From NCBI RefSeq assembly GCF_001643015.1, contig NZ_CP015622.1, forward strand, positions 323,358 through 387,357: 64,000 nt of DNA, given 5' to 3'. Under the pieces are notes generated by a model. The model was not told where the DNA came from. It did no database searches and saw nothing but the letters and a program-made list of their open reading frames with translations. The position numbers were made by a program, and so were the translations under genes. The DNA is from Corynebacterium crudilactis (GTDB taxonomy: Bacteria > Actinomycetota > Actinomycetes > Mycobacteriales > Mycobacteriaceae). Positions 35,038 through 44,809 of the stretch are shown here, one piece after another (the first letter of the stretch is position 1; every line of letters starts with the position of its first letter).

Positions 35038-36075
35038 ATGAGCAACAAACGTATCGGCGTGGTTATTGTTTCCTATGGCCACGAACAAGACGTTGCCAAT
35101 TTGGTAGACACATTTGCAGACCAGCTAAAAGATGGTGACCGCGTGGTCGTCGTAGACAACCGCAAGCCGTGGGTGTTGAAAGACGCCGTCGGTGATCGCC
35201 TGGAAAAGCATGGTGTGGAGATCATCGACCACGACAACGGTGGCTTCGCCGCTGGTTGCAACGTGGGTGCTGCACGCATTGTGGATGATGTAGACCTACT
35301 GTTTTTCCTCAACCCGGACACTGTTATTGATGATCCAACGCTGTTTAATTCACTGCGCCGCGTCGATGAACAATGGGCGGCATTCATGCCCTACCTGCTG
35401 CTTCCTGATGGAACTGTTAATTCCGCAGGCAATGCGCTACACATCTCGGGGCTGTCCTGGGTAACCGGACTGGATGAAAAACCAGTGGAAGGCGAAGCAG
35501 AAGTTACCGATATTTCCATCGCTTCTGGCGCCTGCCTAGCCGTGCGCGTGGACTGGTGGAAGCGCCTGGGTGGCATGGAAGAAATGTACTTCATGTACCA
35601 CGAGGACACGGATTTCTCTGCACGTTTATTGCTGGCAGGCGGGCGAATTGGACTCTTGCATTCCGCTTATGTCACCCACCACTATGACTACGCCAAAGGC
35701 GATTACAAGTGGATTTATATTGAACGCAACCGGCACGTGTTATTGCTAAGTGTCCTCCCACTTCCATTGCTGCTGGTGTTGCTGCCACAGATTCTGGGAG
35801 CAAACCTTGGGCTGTGGGCAATCGCTGCTAAAGAAAACCGAGTGGGACTCAAGATGAAGTCTCTGCGCCTCTTGCTGCGTGATGCGCCAGCAATTTTTAA
35901 ACTGCGCAGTCGGACACAGAAGCTTGCCGAACTCACACCTTCGCAATACCTGAGCAAAATGGAATGGCGTCTAGACAATCCCAATCTTGGCGATATCGGA
36001 TCCAATAAAATTGTTGCCACTGTCTATGGAACCTATTACAAGGTGTGTATGAGCATCCTGAAATTACTCGCATAA
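35038..36075 (+). CDS. GT2-family glycosyltransferase (rhamnosyltransferase-like)
   Basis: 345 residues. IGVVIVSYG opens the GT-A fold, FFLNPDTVIDDP holds the DXD-like site, and MYHEDTDFSARLLLAG is a catalytic-region motif of rhamnosyltransferases such as WbbL. A hydrophobic segment around residues 236-262 could dock to the membrane. With the dTDP-rhamnose operon nearby, a rhamnosyl donor is plausible but unproven. ATG 35038 has GAGG 8 nt upstream. Confidence 0.78.
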   Translation: MSNKRIGVVIVSYGHEQDVANLVDTFADQLKDGDRVVVVDNRKPWVLKDAVGDRLEKHGVEIIDHDNGGFAAGCNVGAARIVDDVDLLFFLNPDTVIDDPTLFNSLRRVDEQWAAFMPYLLLPDGTVNSAGNALHISGLSWVTGLDEKPVEGEAEVTDISIASGACLAVRVDWWKRLGGMEEMYFMYHEDTDFSARLLLAGGRIGLLHSAYVTHHYDYAKGDYKWIYIERNRHVLLLSVLPLPLLLVLLPQILGANLGLWAIAAKENRVGLKMKSLRLLLRDAPAIFKLRSRTQKLAELTPSQYLSKMEWRLDNPNLGDIGSNKIVATVYGTYYKVCMSILKLLA

Positions 36076-36125
36076 TGCCCCCTATTGAGGGTGCTTAGTT
36101 AATTCCCGGTGCGGTGCGGGTGAAC

Positions 36126-36139
36126 AATATTTAAATATT
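36126..36139. promoter_or_regulatory. Perfect 14-bp AT palindrome upstream of ushA
   Basis: AATATTTAAATATT lies 94 nt before the ushA start codon and is fully self-complementary. It may be a regulator site. I could not recognise clear phosphate-regulon half-sites. Confidence 0.3.
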
Positions 36140-36232
36140 ACCTTTCGCTAATGGAAAGCCCCAGCTCAGAGAAATTCTCATTGGATTTAATTGCTTCGTT
36201 AACTAAAACCAGGTTCTTTCCAGGAGAATTTA

Positions 36233-38284
36233 ATGAAGAGGCTTTCCCGCGCAGCACTTGCTGTCGTCGCCACCACTGCCGTCAGCTTCGGCGTCATCGC
36301 AGCCCCTGCTTCTGCGCAGGAGAACAACGTTGAGCTGAACATCCTCGGTGTCACTGACTTCCACGGACACATTGAGCAAAACCTTGAAGATGGTGAAATG
36401 GGTGCAAGCGGACTCGCTTGCTATGTTGCATCCGAGCGTGCAGCAAACCCAAACACCAGCTTCGTCACTGTTGGTGACAACATTGGTGGCTCCCCATTCG
36501 TATCCTCCATCCTGAGGGACGCGCCAACCCTTGCGGCTTTGAGTGCAATGGGCGTTGATGCATCTGCACTGGGCAACCACGAGTTTGACCAGGGCTACGA
36601 AGACCTAGTCAACCGCGTCTCCCTAGATGGCACCGGCAGCGCAAAGTTTCCATACTTGGGTGCAAACGTTGAAGGCGGAGATCCTGCTCCAGCTAAATCT
36701 GAAATCGTTGAGCTTGATGGCGTGAAGATCGCCTACGTTGGTGCAGTAACTGAAGAAACCGCCACTCTGGTTTCTCCAGCAGGTATCGAAGGCATCACCT
36801 TCACCGGTGATATTGAAGCCATCAATGCTGAAGCAGATCGCGTTATTGAGGCTGGCGACGCAGATGTAGTGATCGCATTGATCCACGCAGAAGCAGCACC
36901 AACCGATCCATTCTCCAACAACGTTGACGTTGTTTTCTCCGGACACACCCACTTCCCTTATGTGGAATCTGGCGCAGCACGCGGCGATAAGCAGCCACTC
37001 GTAGTCATCCAGGGACATGAGTACGGCAAGGTTGTCTCCGATGTAGAGATCTCCTACGACCGCGAAGCTGGAAAGATCACCAACATTGAGGCACGCAACG
37101 TTTCTGCGGCTGATGTTATTGCAGGTTGTGAAACTCCAAATGAAGCAGTTGACGCAATTGTCGAGGCAGCCGTTGGCGCAGCTGAAGAAGCTGGCAACGA
37201 AGTTGTCACCACAATCGAGAACGGCTTCTACCGTGGAGCAAACGAAGAGGGCGCAACCGGCTCCAACCGTGGTGTCGAATCCTCACTAAGCAACCTCATT
37301 GCAGAAGCTGGTCTGTGGGCAGTCAATGACGCAACCAATCTGAACGCTGATATCGGAATCATGAACGCAGGCGGCGTCCGCGCTGACCTGGAAGCCGGCG
37401 AAGTAACCTTCGCAGAAGCTTATGCAACCCAGAACTTCTCTAACACCTACGGTGCTCGCGACCTTACCGGTGCTCAGTTCAAGAAAGCTCTTGAGCAGCA
37501 GTGGAAGGAGACTGGTGACCGCCCACGTCTAGCACTTGGCCTGTCCAACAACGTGCAGTATTCCTACGATGAGACCCGCGAATATGGCGATCGCATCACC
37601 CACATCACCATCAACGGTGCACCAATGGACATGGATGCCAGCTACCGCATCACCGGTTCTTCCTTCCTCATCGCAGGTGGTGACAGCTTCACCGCATTCG
37701 CTGAAGGCGGCCCAATCGCGGAGTCCGGATTCGTGGACATCGATCTGTTTAACCGCTACATCTCAGCTCACTCTGACGTAGAGGTTCGCGCAAACCAGTC
37801 CTCCGTAGGCATCAACCTCTCCGGAGCTGGCCTTGCAGAAGATGGCACTCTCATTGCAGGTGAAGAACTGACTGTTGACCTCTCCTCACTGTCCTACACT
37901 GGACCAGAGGCCAAGCCAACCTCCGTTAAGGTCACTGTTGGTTCCGAGTCTAAGACTGCTGAAGTAGACACCACCATCGTTCCTCAGATAGACAGCACCG
38001 GTACCGCATCCGTAACCCTGACTGTTCCTGCAGGAGCAACATCTGTTGACATTGAAACCGACAACGGCACCACCTTCTCCCTGCCAGTTACCGTTGAAGG
38101 TGACGACAACGGCAACGGTGATGACAATGCGGATGATCAGGCTTCCGGTTCTTCCGCTGGATCCCTCGTAGCAGTTCTCGGTGTACTTGGTGCGCTGGGT
38201 GGCCTGCTTGGATTCTTCTTGAACTCCGCGCAGGGTGCTCCATTCATGGCACAGCTACAGGCAACTCTTGCTCAGTTCATGTAA
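36233..38284 (+). CDS. ushA: Secreted 5'-nucleotidase / UDP-sugar hydrolase UshA
   Basis: 683 residues with a Sec signal peptide (cleavage near APASA-QEN). The metallophosphatase domain has GVTDFHGHIE, GDNIGGSPF, GNHEFDQG and FSGHTHFP for two metal ions. The C-terminal 5'-nucleotidase substrate domain (about 310-520) is followed by an Ig-like segment, an acidic Asp/Asn-rich linker and a hydrophobic tail (SLVAVLGVLGALGGLLGFF) near the end that may hold it in the envelope. It releases phosphate and nucleosides from extracellular nucleotides or UDP-sugars. AGGAGA precedes ATG. It is phosphate-starvation regulated in C. glutamicum (recalled). Confidence 0.93.
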   Translation: MKRLSRAALAVVATTAVSFGVIAAPASAQENNVELNILGVTDFHGHIEQNLEDGEMGASGLACYVASERAANPNTSFVTVGDNIGGSPFVSSILRDAPTLAALSAMGVDASALGNHEFDQGYEDLVNRVSLDGTGSAKFPYLGANVEGGDPAPAKSEIVELDGVKIAYVGAVTEETATLVSPAGIEGITFTGDIEAINAEADRVIEAGDADVVIALIHAEAAPTDPFSNNVDVVFSGHTHFPYVESGAARGDKQPLVVIQGHEYGKVVSDVEISYDREAGKITNIEARNVSAADVIAGCETPNEAVDAIVEAAVGAAEEAGNEVVTTIENGFYRGANEEGATGSNRGVESSLSNLIAEAGLWAVNDATNLNADIGIMNAGGVRADLEAGEVTFAEAYATQNFSNTYGARDLTGAQFKKALEQQWKETGDRPRLALGLSNNVQYSYDETREYGDRITHITINGAPMDMDASYRITGSSFLIAGGDSFTAFAEGGPIAESGFVDIDLFNRYISAHSDVEVRANQSSVGINLSGAGLAEDGTLIAGEELTVDLSSLSYTGPEAKPTSVKVTVGSESKTAEVDTTIVPQIDSTGTASVTLTVPAGATSVDIETDNGTTFSLPVTVEGDDNGNGDDNADDQASGSSAGSLVAVLGVLGALGGLLGFFLNSAQGAPFMAQLQATLAQFM

Positions 38285-38305
38285 AAAGTACGTAATTCAG
38301 TAAGA

Positions 38306-38352
38306 GGCCGGGCCTCACCTTTGGGATTCATTTCCTTTGGTGGGGCCCGGTC
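38306..38352 (+). terminator. Terminator of ushA
   Basis: GGCCGGGCCTCACC pairs with GGTGGGGCCCGGTC (two mismatches) around a 19-nt loop, 22 nt after the stop codon. The T tract is short. Confidence 0.6.
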
Positions 38353-38981
38353 TTAGCATTAGATAAAGGATCTTTGTTGCCACAGTGAGAATGCGATGGA
38401 TTTCTAGATAATTTTTCATATAGAGCCCAGGGGCTCTCCTTCTCACATGAGTGGAGAAAGTATACGGCAATCAAAGTGATGCGGGAGGCAGCAATGATGC
38501 TGCATTAGTCAGAATCTAGTTTCTGAAATTCTTGGTAGCGCTAGATTGCTTTCAATTCGATTTATCAAATAATTTCTGAGATAGATTTTGGACCCTAAAT
38601 CAGTAATAAAATGAGGTACAGTACTAGGCATAAGTCACCGGCCCCCTCTGAACCAGATCGTGAGATCAAGTAAGGGGTCGGTTTTCTAATTCTTGTGGTG
38701 TTTTGAAGTGTACAAAGCGAAACAAGAGGTCACTGTCCTCCACTGGATCCCTCGTAGCAGTTCTCGGGTGTACTCAGTGGGTTGCTTGGATTCTTCCTGA
38801 ACCGTGCAGAGTGCTTCATTCATGGCGCAGCTATAAGGAAATGATTATTCAGGTCGTGTAGAAGTTAGTACTTATCCTCATAGCTAGGAGCATTCTTGAA
38901 AAGAGATCTACTCTACGAAGTGGTCTGAACAGCCTTAATATTTTTGATGATTGCATCGGGAATATTTTAGTGAATGAGATA
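38353..38981. other. AT-rich intergenic region between ushA and the small CRISPR array
   Basis: No gene is seen. The region contains a hairpin AGAGCC/GGCTCT at 38422-38437, a CTTCTCAC/GTGGAGAAAG stem just after it, a terminator-like stem at 38637-38684 (ACCGGCCCC with AGGGGTCGGTTTT) and the ushA fragment at 38743-38836. The hairpins could belong to a small RNA but there is no independent support. Confidence 0.4.
38743..38836 (+). pseudogene. Decayed duplicate of the ushA 3' end
   Basis: CTGGATCCCTCGTAGCAGTT, TGCTTGGATTCTTC and CATTCATGGC-CAGCTA match ushA positions about 38157-38259, which encode the hydrophobic tail. There is a single-base insertion and a deletion of about nine bases, so no reading frame survives. 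It lies about 500 bp downstream of the original, in the same orientation. Confidence 0.85.
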
Positions 38982-39132
38982 GAGACCATCCCCACCTAGG
39001 CGGGGAGAACGCTCTGTATGTGGTGAGCCCTGCGGTTCCATCGGGACCATCCCCACGTGAGCGGGGAGAACCAAAAAGCTGATTCGGTCTGTCGCCCGGC
39101 TTAGGGACCATCCCCACGTGAGCGGGGAGAAC
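38982..39132 (-). CRISPR. Small type I-E-like CRISPR array (3 repeats, 2 spacers)
   Basis: Repeats of 29 nt at 38982-39010, 39043-39071 and 39104-39132; spacers of 32 nt at 39011-39042 and 39072-39103. Read on the minus strand the repeat starts GTTCTCCCCGC and ends GGGGATGGTCCC, with hairpin arms CCCCGC/GTGGGG (one G:T wobble) and loop TCAC. The repeat at 38982 is degenerate (CCTAGG core), marking the leader-distal end, so the leader is on the right. No cas gene is adjacent or elsewhere in the window. Confidence 0.9.
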
Positions 39133-39183
39133 ACTAATTAATCAGCAGATATTTTGGGTCCAAAGGTCATTTTACATCACTTT
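39133..39183 (-). promoter_or_regulatory. Leader-proximal segment of the small CRISPR array
   Basis: On the minus strand GCTGATTAATTAGT abuts the first repeat and AAAGTGAT lies 29 nt further upstream. The large array has the same two motifs at exactly the same spacing (53135-53185), supporting a common leader recognised by one adaptation machinery. Confidence 0.75.
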
Positions 39184-39343
39184 GATTTTGAATCTGTTGC
39201 TTACTATTCCATCAATAAATAAGAATGATTCCAAATTTCATCCGCCGAATAATAGATCCCAAAAGCAGCGCCAGAAAAGCGGCGCCGGAATAGTCTGTAC
39301 AACCCACGTAACCGGCACCGCCCAAAGTAACTCCCAAAGCCAA

Positions 39344-39378
39344 AGCTAGGGGCCAAAACTAACTCCAGGCCCCTAGCT
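39344..39378 (-). terminator. Terminator of the alcohol dehydrogenase gene
   Basis: AGCTAGGGGCC pairs perfectly with GGCCCCTAGCT around a 13-nt loop, 18 nt beyond the stop codon. The minus-strand tail is TTTGGCTTTGG. Confidence 0.7.
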
Positions 39379-39396
39379 CCACTCAAGAAGTAAAAA

Positions 39397-40467
39397 CTAA
39401 ACCGCTTCAGCCTCTGCAAATGAAGCTGTGTCAATGACAACGCGGAACTGCACATCGCCAGCAACAACGCGGTCATAAGCTGCGTCGACATCGTTGATGC
39501 CGATGGTTTCGATCATGGCGCCGAGGCCGTGCTGTGCGCAGAAATCGAGCATTTCTTGGGTTTCACGGATGCCGCCGATATTGGATCCGGTAAGTACCTT
39601 GCTGCCGGAGATGAGGTTGCCGAAGCCGACTGATTGCTGCTCTGGTGGGAGACCAACAACAGCCATGACACCTTGTGGTTTGAGCAGTCCGAGGTACTTG
39701 TTGACTGGGATTGATGCGCTAATGGTGTTGAGGATGAAGTCGAATTCTCCGGCGTGCTCTTCGAAGAAGCTGTCGTCAGCAGTTGCGAGGGTTCGGGCTG
39801 CGCCTAGTTCCTTGGCGAGTTCTGCCTTGCGCAGGGATCGTGAAAGTACGGTGACGTCTGCGCCCTTTGCTGCAGCGATTTGGACACCCATGTGGCCGAG
39901 GCCGCCGAGGCCCATGACGGCTACTTTGTCTCCTTCTTTAACGTTCCAGCGTGCGATTGGGGAGTAGCTGGTGATACCTGCGCAGAGCAGTGGTGCGGCC
40001 ACTGCAAAATCAATTTCCTCTGGAATACTGCAGAGGAATCGTTCGTTGACCACGACTTTTTCAGCGTAGCCACCTTGGGTGATGGAGCCGTCGACATCGT
40101 CGGAGTTGTAGGTTCCTACGTTGCCGCGGAGGCAGTAGTTTTCAAATCCGGCAACGCACTGTTCGCATTCGCCACAAGAGTTCACCATGCAGCCGACGCC
40201 AACGCGGTCGCCAACTTTCCACTTGGTTACGCCTGTTCCAACGGCAGAGACCACACCTGCGATTTCGTGGCCTACTGTGAGTGGGAAATGTGCCTCGCCC
40301 CATTCGTTGCGGATGGTGTGGATATCGCTGTGGCAGATGCCGGCAGCTTTGATATCAATAACCACATCATCTGCGCGTGGGTCGCGGCGTTCGATGATCT
40401 TGACCTCGAAAGGTGCATCGGGGCCGGTTTTCTGAAGTGCTTTTACTGGGATACTCACCCGCGCCAT
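39397..40467 (-). CDS. adhC: Zinc-dependent alcohol dehydrogenase (cinnamyl-type, AdhC/YahK-like)
   Basis: 356 residues of the MDR superfamily. Catalytic Zn motifs AGICHSDIHT and GHEIAG; structural zinc CGECEQCVAGFENYC. GLGGLGHMGVQ is the Rossmann motif; SRS after beta-2 indicates NADP(H), as in YahK-type broad aldehyde reductases. It likely interconverts aldehydes and primary alcohols in the cytosol. The AraC/GyrI-type regulator gene begins 66 nt away on the other strand and may control it. Confidence 0.88.
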   Translation of the reverse strand: MARVSIPVKALQKTGPDAPFEVKIIERRDPRADDVVIDIKAAGICHSDIHTIRNEWGEAHFPLTVGHEIAGVVSAVGTGVTKWKVGDRVGVGCMVNSCGECEQCVAGFENYCLRGNVGTYNSDDVDGSITQGGYAEKVVVNERFLCSIPEEIDFAVAAPLLCAGITSYSPIARWNVKEGDKVAVMGLGGLGHMGVQIAAAKGADVTVLSRSLRKAELAKELGAARTLATADDSFFEEHAGEFDFILNTISASIPVNKYLGLLKPQGVMAVVGLPPEQQSVGFGNLISGSKVLTGSNIGGIRETQEMLDFCAQHGLGAMIETIGINDVDAAYDRVVAGDVQFRVVIDTASFAEAEAV

Positions 40468-40533
40468 GGTACCGATTTTTCTTGGTCAGAAAAGATCAAG
40501 AAGCAAAACATCAACGAAATTAGGGTTGTGCAT

Positions 40534-41382
40534 ATGTTGGAACTGAATCGGATTATTCAAGAGATTGAGGATGATCTGGAAGTGGACGTCGATAAGCTGG
40601 CGCGTCGTGCGCTGACCACCGAGTATCATCTGCGAAAAATGTTTGGCACCCTGGCCGGGATGTCGCTTGCGGAGTACATCCGCAATCGGCGCCTGACGCT
40701 GGCGGCGGCGGATTTAAAAGCCGGGCAGGCGGTGCTCGACGTCGCGATTAAGTACGGTTATGCCTCTTCCGAGGCCTTCGCGCGCGCTTTTCGACGTTTC
40801 CATGCGGTCAATCCTTCCCAGGCCCGTTCAGATTCCATCATGCTCAGTTCTCAGCCACGGCTGAGATTTCATATTCATGTTAAAGGAGTGACAGATTTGC
40901 GATACCGCATTATAGAAAAAGAAGCCTTCTATCTCACAGGATTTCATACCCAAGTGCAGTTGGTATTTAAGGGAGATAACCAGGGCATTGTTGATTTTGA
41001 GAAGTCTTTAGGCAAGGATCTCAAAGCTCGGTTGCTATCTCTTAATGACATTGAGCCCAAAGGTGCGCTTTCAATTAGCGATGAGATAGAAAACCAGCAG
41101 GCAGAAGGATCAACGCTGGATTATTGGCATGCAGTGGCCACGAGTAACCCTTCGAAAGAATTCGAATCCATGGAGGTTCCAGCTGGAACCTGGGTGATGT
41201 TTGAATCCGAGGGAGCATTTCCGGAAAGCATCCAGCAAATGTGGGCGGATGCAGCTACGGAATGGTTCCCCGCGAACCCATATTCATGGGCGCCGGGGCC
41301 GCAGCTGCTGCACACGGAATATTCGGAGGATTTTTCCACCGCATCGGCGCAATTATGGTTGCCGATTACGCGGAATAGTTAA
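40534..41382 (+). CDS. AraC-family regulator with GyrI-like effector domain (Rob-type)
   Basis: 282 residues. AraC helix-turn-helix pair at 1-100 (LARRALTTEYHLRKMF; AIKYGYASSEAFARAFRRF). A GyrI-like ligand-binding domain follows from about 118 (YRIIEKEAFYLTGF to the C-terminus), as in Rob and BmrR-like multidrug sensors. The domain order (HTH first) is that of Rob. A much longer in-frame ORF upstream runs antisense through the dehydrogenase gene and is rejected. It is probably activated by hydrophobic compounds and divergent to adhC. Confidence 0.85.
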   Translation: MLELNRIIQEIEDDLEVDVDKLARRALTTEYHLRKMFGTLAGMSLAEYIRNRRLTLAAADLKAGQAVLDVAIKYGYASSEAFARAFRRFHAVNPSQARSDSIMLSSQPRLRFHIHVKGVTDLRYRIIEKEAFYLTGFHTQVQLVFKGDNQGIVDFEKSLGKDLKARLLSLNDIEPKGALSISDEIENQQAEGSTLDYWHAVATSNPSKEFESMEVPAGTWVMFESEGAFPESIQQMWADAATEWFPANPYSWAPGPQLLHTEYSEDFSTASAQLWLPITRNS

Positions 41383-41385
41383 TTT

Positions 41386-42243
41386 CTACACAGCCCTCAG
41401 GAGATAGTTTCCGTAGCCGGATTTCTTCAGTTCCTCACCAAGCACTGTGAGTTCTTCAGCTGTGATGAAACCCTCGCGGTACGCAGCGACTTCGGGGGAT
41501 CCGATGATGTTGCCGGTACGTTTTTGCAGGACCTCAACATAGGAAGACGCCTCGGACATGGAATCGATCGTGCCGGTGTCCAGCCAGACGTCGCCTCGGT
41601 CTAGGCGCTGCACAGTTAAAGCACCTTGCTGGAGGTAGGCATCGTTAACGGAGGTGATTTCCAGTTCGCCACGCGAGGAAGGCTTGATTGACTTGGCGAT
41701 GTCCACCACGCGATTGTCGTAGAAATATAGTCCTACCACGGCAAAGTTGGATTTTGGCGCGGTGGGCTTTTCTTCAATAGACACCGCCTTATTAGCAGCA
41801 TCAAATTCCACCACGCCATAACGCTCAGGATCGGAGACCTCATAAGCAAAGACAATGCCACCGTCGGGGTTGGAGCACTGCTTTAGTGCGCGGCCAAGTT
41901 GTGCGCCGTCGAAGATGTTATCGCCAAGCACCAGTGCCACATCATCATCACCGATGAAGTCTTCGCCGATGATAAACGCCTGGGCTAGTCCGTCGGGGGA
42001 GGGCTGGACGGCGTAGCTGAGATGAATTCCCCAGGAGGAGCCGTCGCCAAGCAGTCGTTCAAAGGATGCGCTGTCTTCTGGAGTGGTGATGATCAGGATG
42101 TCTTTGATGCCAGCCTGGATGAGCGTGGTCAGTGGGTAGTAGACCATGGGCTTGTCATAGATCGGCATGAGCTGTTTAGAAATGCCCTTGGTGATTGGGT
42201 AGAGCCTGGTGCCAGAGCCGCCTGCGAGGATGATGCCTTTCAT
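41386..42243 (-). CDS. rmlA: Glucose-1-phosphate thymidylyltransferase RmlA
   Basis: 285 residues. [30 protein letters not shown] is the nucleotidyltransferase signature region (shown here in its two halves GGSGTRLYP and [11 protein letters not shown]). VLGDNIFDG supplies the metal Asp and EKP the sugar site. It makes dTDP-glucose from dTTP and glucose-1-phosphate, step 1 of dTDP-rhamnose synthesis for the mycolyl-arabinogalactan linker. It immediately follows rmlCD in the operon. Confidence 0.95.
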   Translation of the reverse strand: MKGIILAGGSGTRLYPITKGISKQLMPIYDKPMVYYPLTTLIQAGIKDILIITTPEDSASFERLLGDGSSWGIHLSYAVQPSPDGLAQAFIIGEDFIGDDDVALVLGDNIFDGAQLGRALKQCSNPDGGIVFAYEVSDPERYGVVEFDAANKAVSIEEKPTAPKSNFAVVGLYFYDNRVVDIAKSIKPSSRGELEITSVNDAYLQQGALTVQRLDRGDVWLDTGTIDSMSEASSYVEVLQKRTGNIIGSPEVAAYREGFITAEELTVLGEELKKSGYGNYLLRAV

Positions 42244-43595
42244 TTAAAGCTCCTTGAGGTAGTCGTTGAGGCGGGTATTCCATGCCGGCGCAGTGAAGCC
42301 GGTGGCTTCAATTTTGCCGAGCTCCAAAACGGAGTTCAGTGGGCGTGGTGCTGCGTCTTTGCCGGCAAAGTATTCGGCGGTGCTCACACCAGTGACCTTG
42401 GCAGGATCCGTAAAGACTGCACGCGCAATATCTGCCCAGCTTGCGGGTTCGCCGGTGTTGGTGAGGTTGTAAGTTCCGTATGCTGCACCCACATTAAGAA
42501 GGTGTGCGATGCCCGCGGCGATATCTTGTGTGAAGGAGAGTCGGCCGATTTGATCATCGACAACCGAGGGGGCGATGCCACGTTCATCGAGTGATTTCAT
42601 GGTGCGGACGAAGTTGTTGCCATCGCCGATAACCCAGCTGGTGCGCACAATATAGTGGCGTGGTGCGGTGGCGGCGGCGATATCACCGGCTGCTTTGGAT
42701 TGTCCATAAACACCGAGCGGGGAAAATGGTGCGGTTTCAGCGTAGGAAGATGCGGTGCCATCGAACACATAATCAGAGGACACATGCACGAGGGTGATGT
42801 TGTTCTCGCGTGCGATGACCGCCAGGTTGGCAACGGCGGTGGCGTTGATGGCCCAGGCTGCGCCACGATCATGTTCAGCCTGGTCAACGGCAGTATAAGC
42901 AGCTGCGTTGATGATGGTGGAGTACTGTTTCCACGCACGCGCATCAGTAAGATCGGCGGTGATGTCTAACTCGTCACGGGTGACAAATTCTGCCTCTGGG
43001 AACTGCGCGCGCAGCGCGGTTCCCAGTTGTCCGCCGGCGCCGAGGACTAAGACCTTGCGGTCGGGCAGGGGGGAGGCGTCGATAAGTGCGGGATGTTTTT
43101 TGTCTTTGTCGGAGATCTCGGTGATCGGGAGCGGCCAATCAATCATATCGAGATTGACGTTGGCGTAGTGCGCGTCCGGGGACCAATGATCGTTGACGAG
43201 GTAGGTGTAGAGCGTGCCATCCTCGAGGGCCTGGAAGCCGTTTGCCACACCACGTGGGACGTAAACTCCCACGTCAGGGGTAATTTTTTGCGTGACGACG
43301 TTGCCGTACGTGCTCGAGCCTTCGCGCAGATCCACCCACGCGCCGAAAACAGAACCAACCGCGACGGAGATGAACTTATCCCACGGCTCGGCGTGCATGC
43401 CGCGGGTGGTGCCGGCGGTGGCGTTGAAGCTCATGTTGTTTTGGACTGGGCCGAAATCAGGCAGGCCGAGGTTGACCATTTTGGTGCGTTGCCAGTTTTC
43501 TTTGAACCAGCCGCGGTTGTCGCCGTGGACGGGGAAATCGAAAATCAGCAGGCCATCGATGTCGGTGGTGCGCATGGTGAGTTCTTTGTTAAACA

Positions 43596-43596
<1 letters not shown>
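42244..43596 (-). CDS. rmlCD: Bifunctional RmlC-RmlD (dTDP-4-keto-rhamnose 3,5-epimerase / reductase fusion)
   Basis: 450 residues. Residues 1-175 are an RmlC-like cupin (GDNRGWFKENW, QNNMSFNATAGTTRGMHAE, PRGVANGFQAL). From about 184 an RmlD SDR begins with VLGAGGQLGTAL and has HVSSDYVFDG and catalytic YGQSKAAG. The fusion carries out steps 3 and 4 of dTDP-L-rhamnose synthesis in one polypeptide. The ATG at 43596 overlaps the rmlB stop (TAATG), so a 19-codon extension is rejected. Confidence 0.92.
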
Positions 43597-44681
<1,085 letters not shown>

Positions 44682-44809
44682 TCATCGGTGGCGTTTGAAC
44701 CCAAACCACAAAATAGACTGCTTGGTCTGAAATTTCTAGACATGAGCGTACTGTGTGGTCTATGTTTGAGGAAGCTTAAAAGTCTCTACCCTTAAAAAGC
44801 TGGTTTCCC

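Noticed and set aside
39880..40533. Upstream extension of the AraC-type ORF
   Set aside because: Runs antisense through adhC; the regulator domain starts at about 40534.
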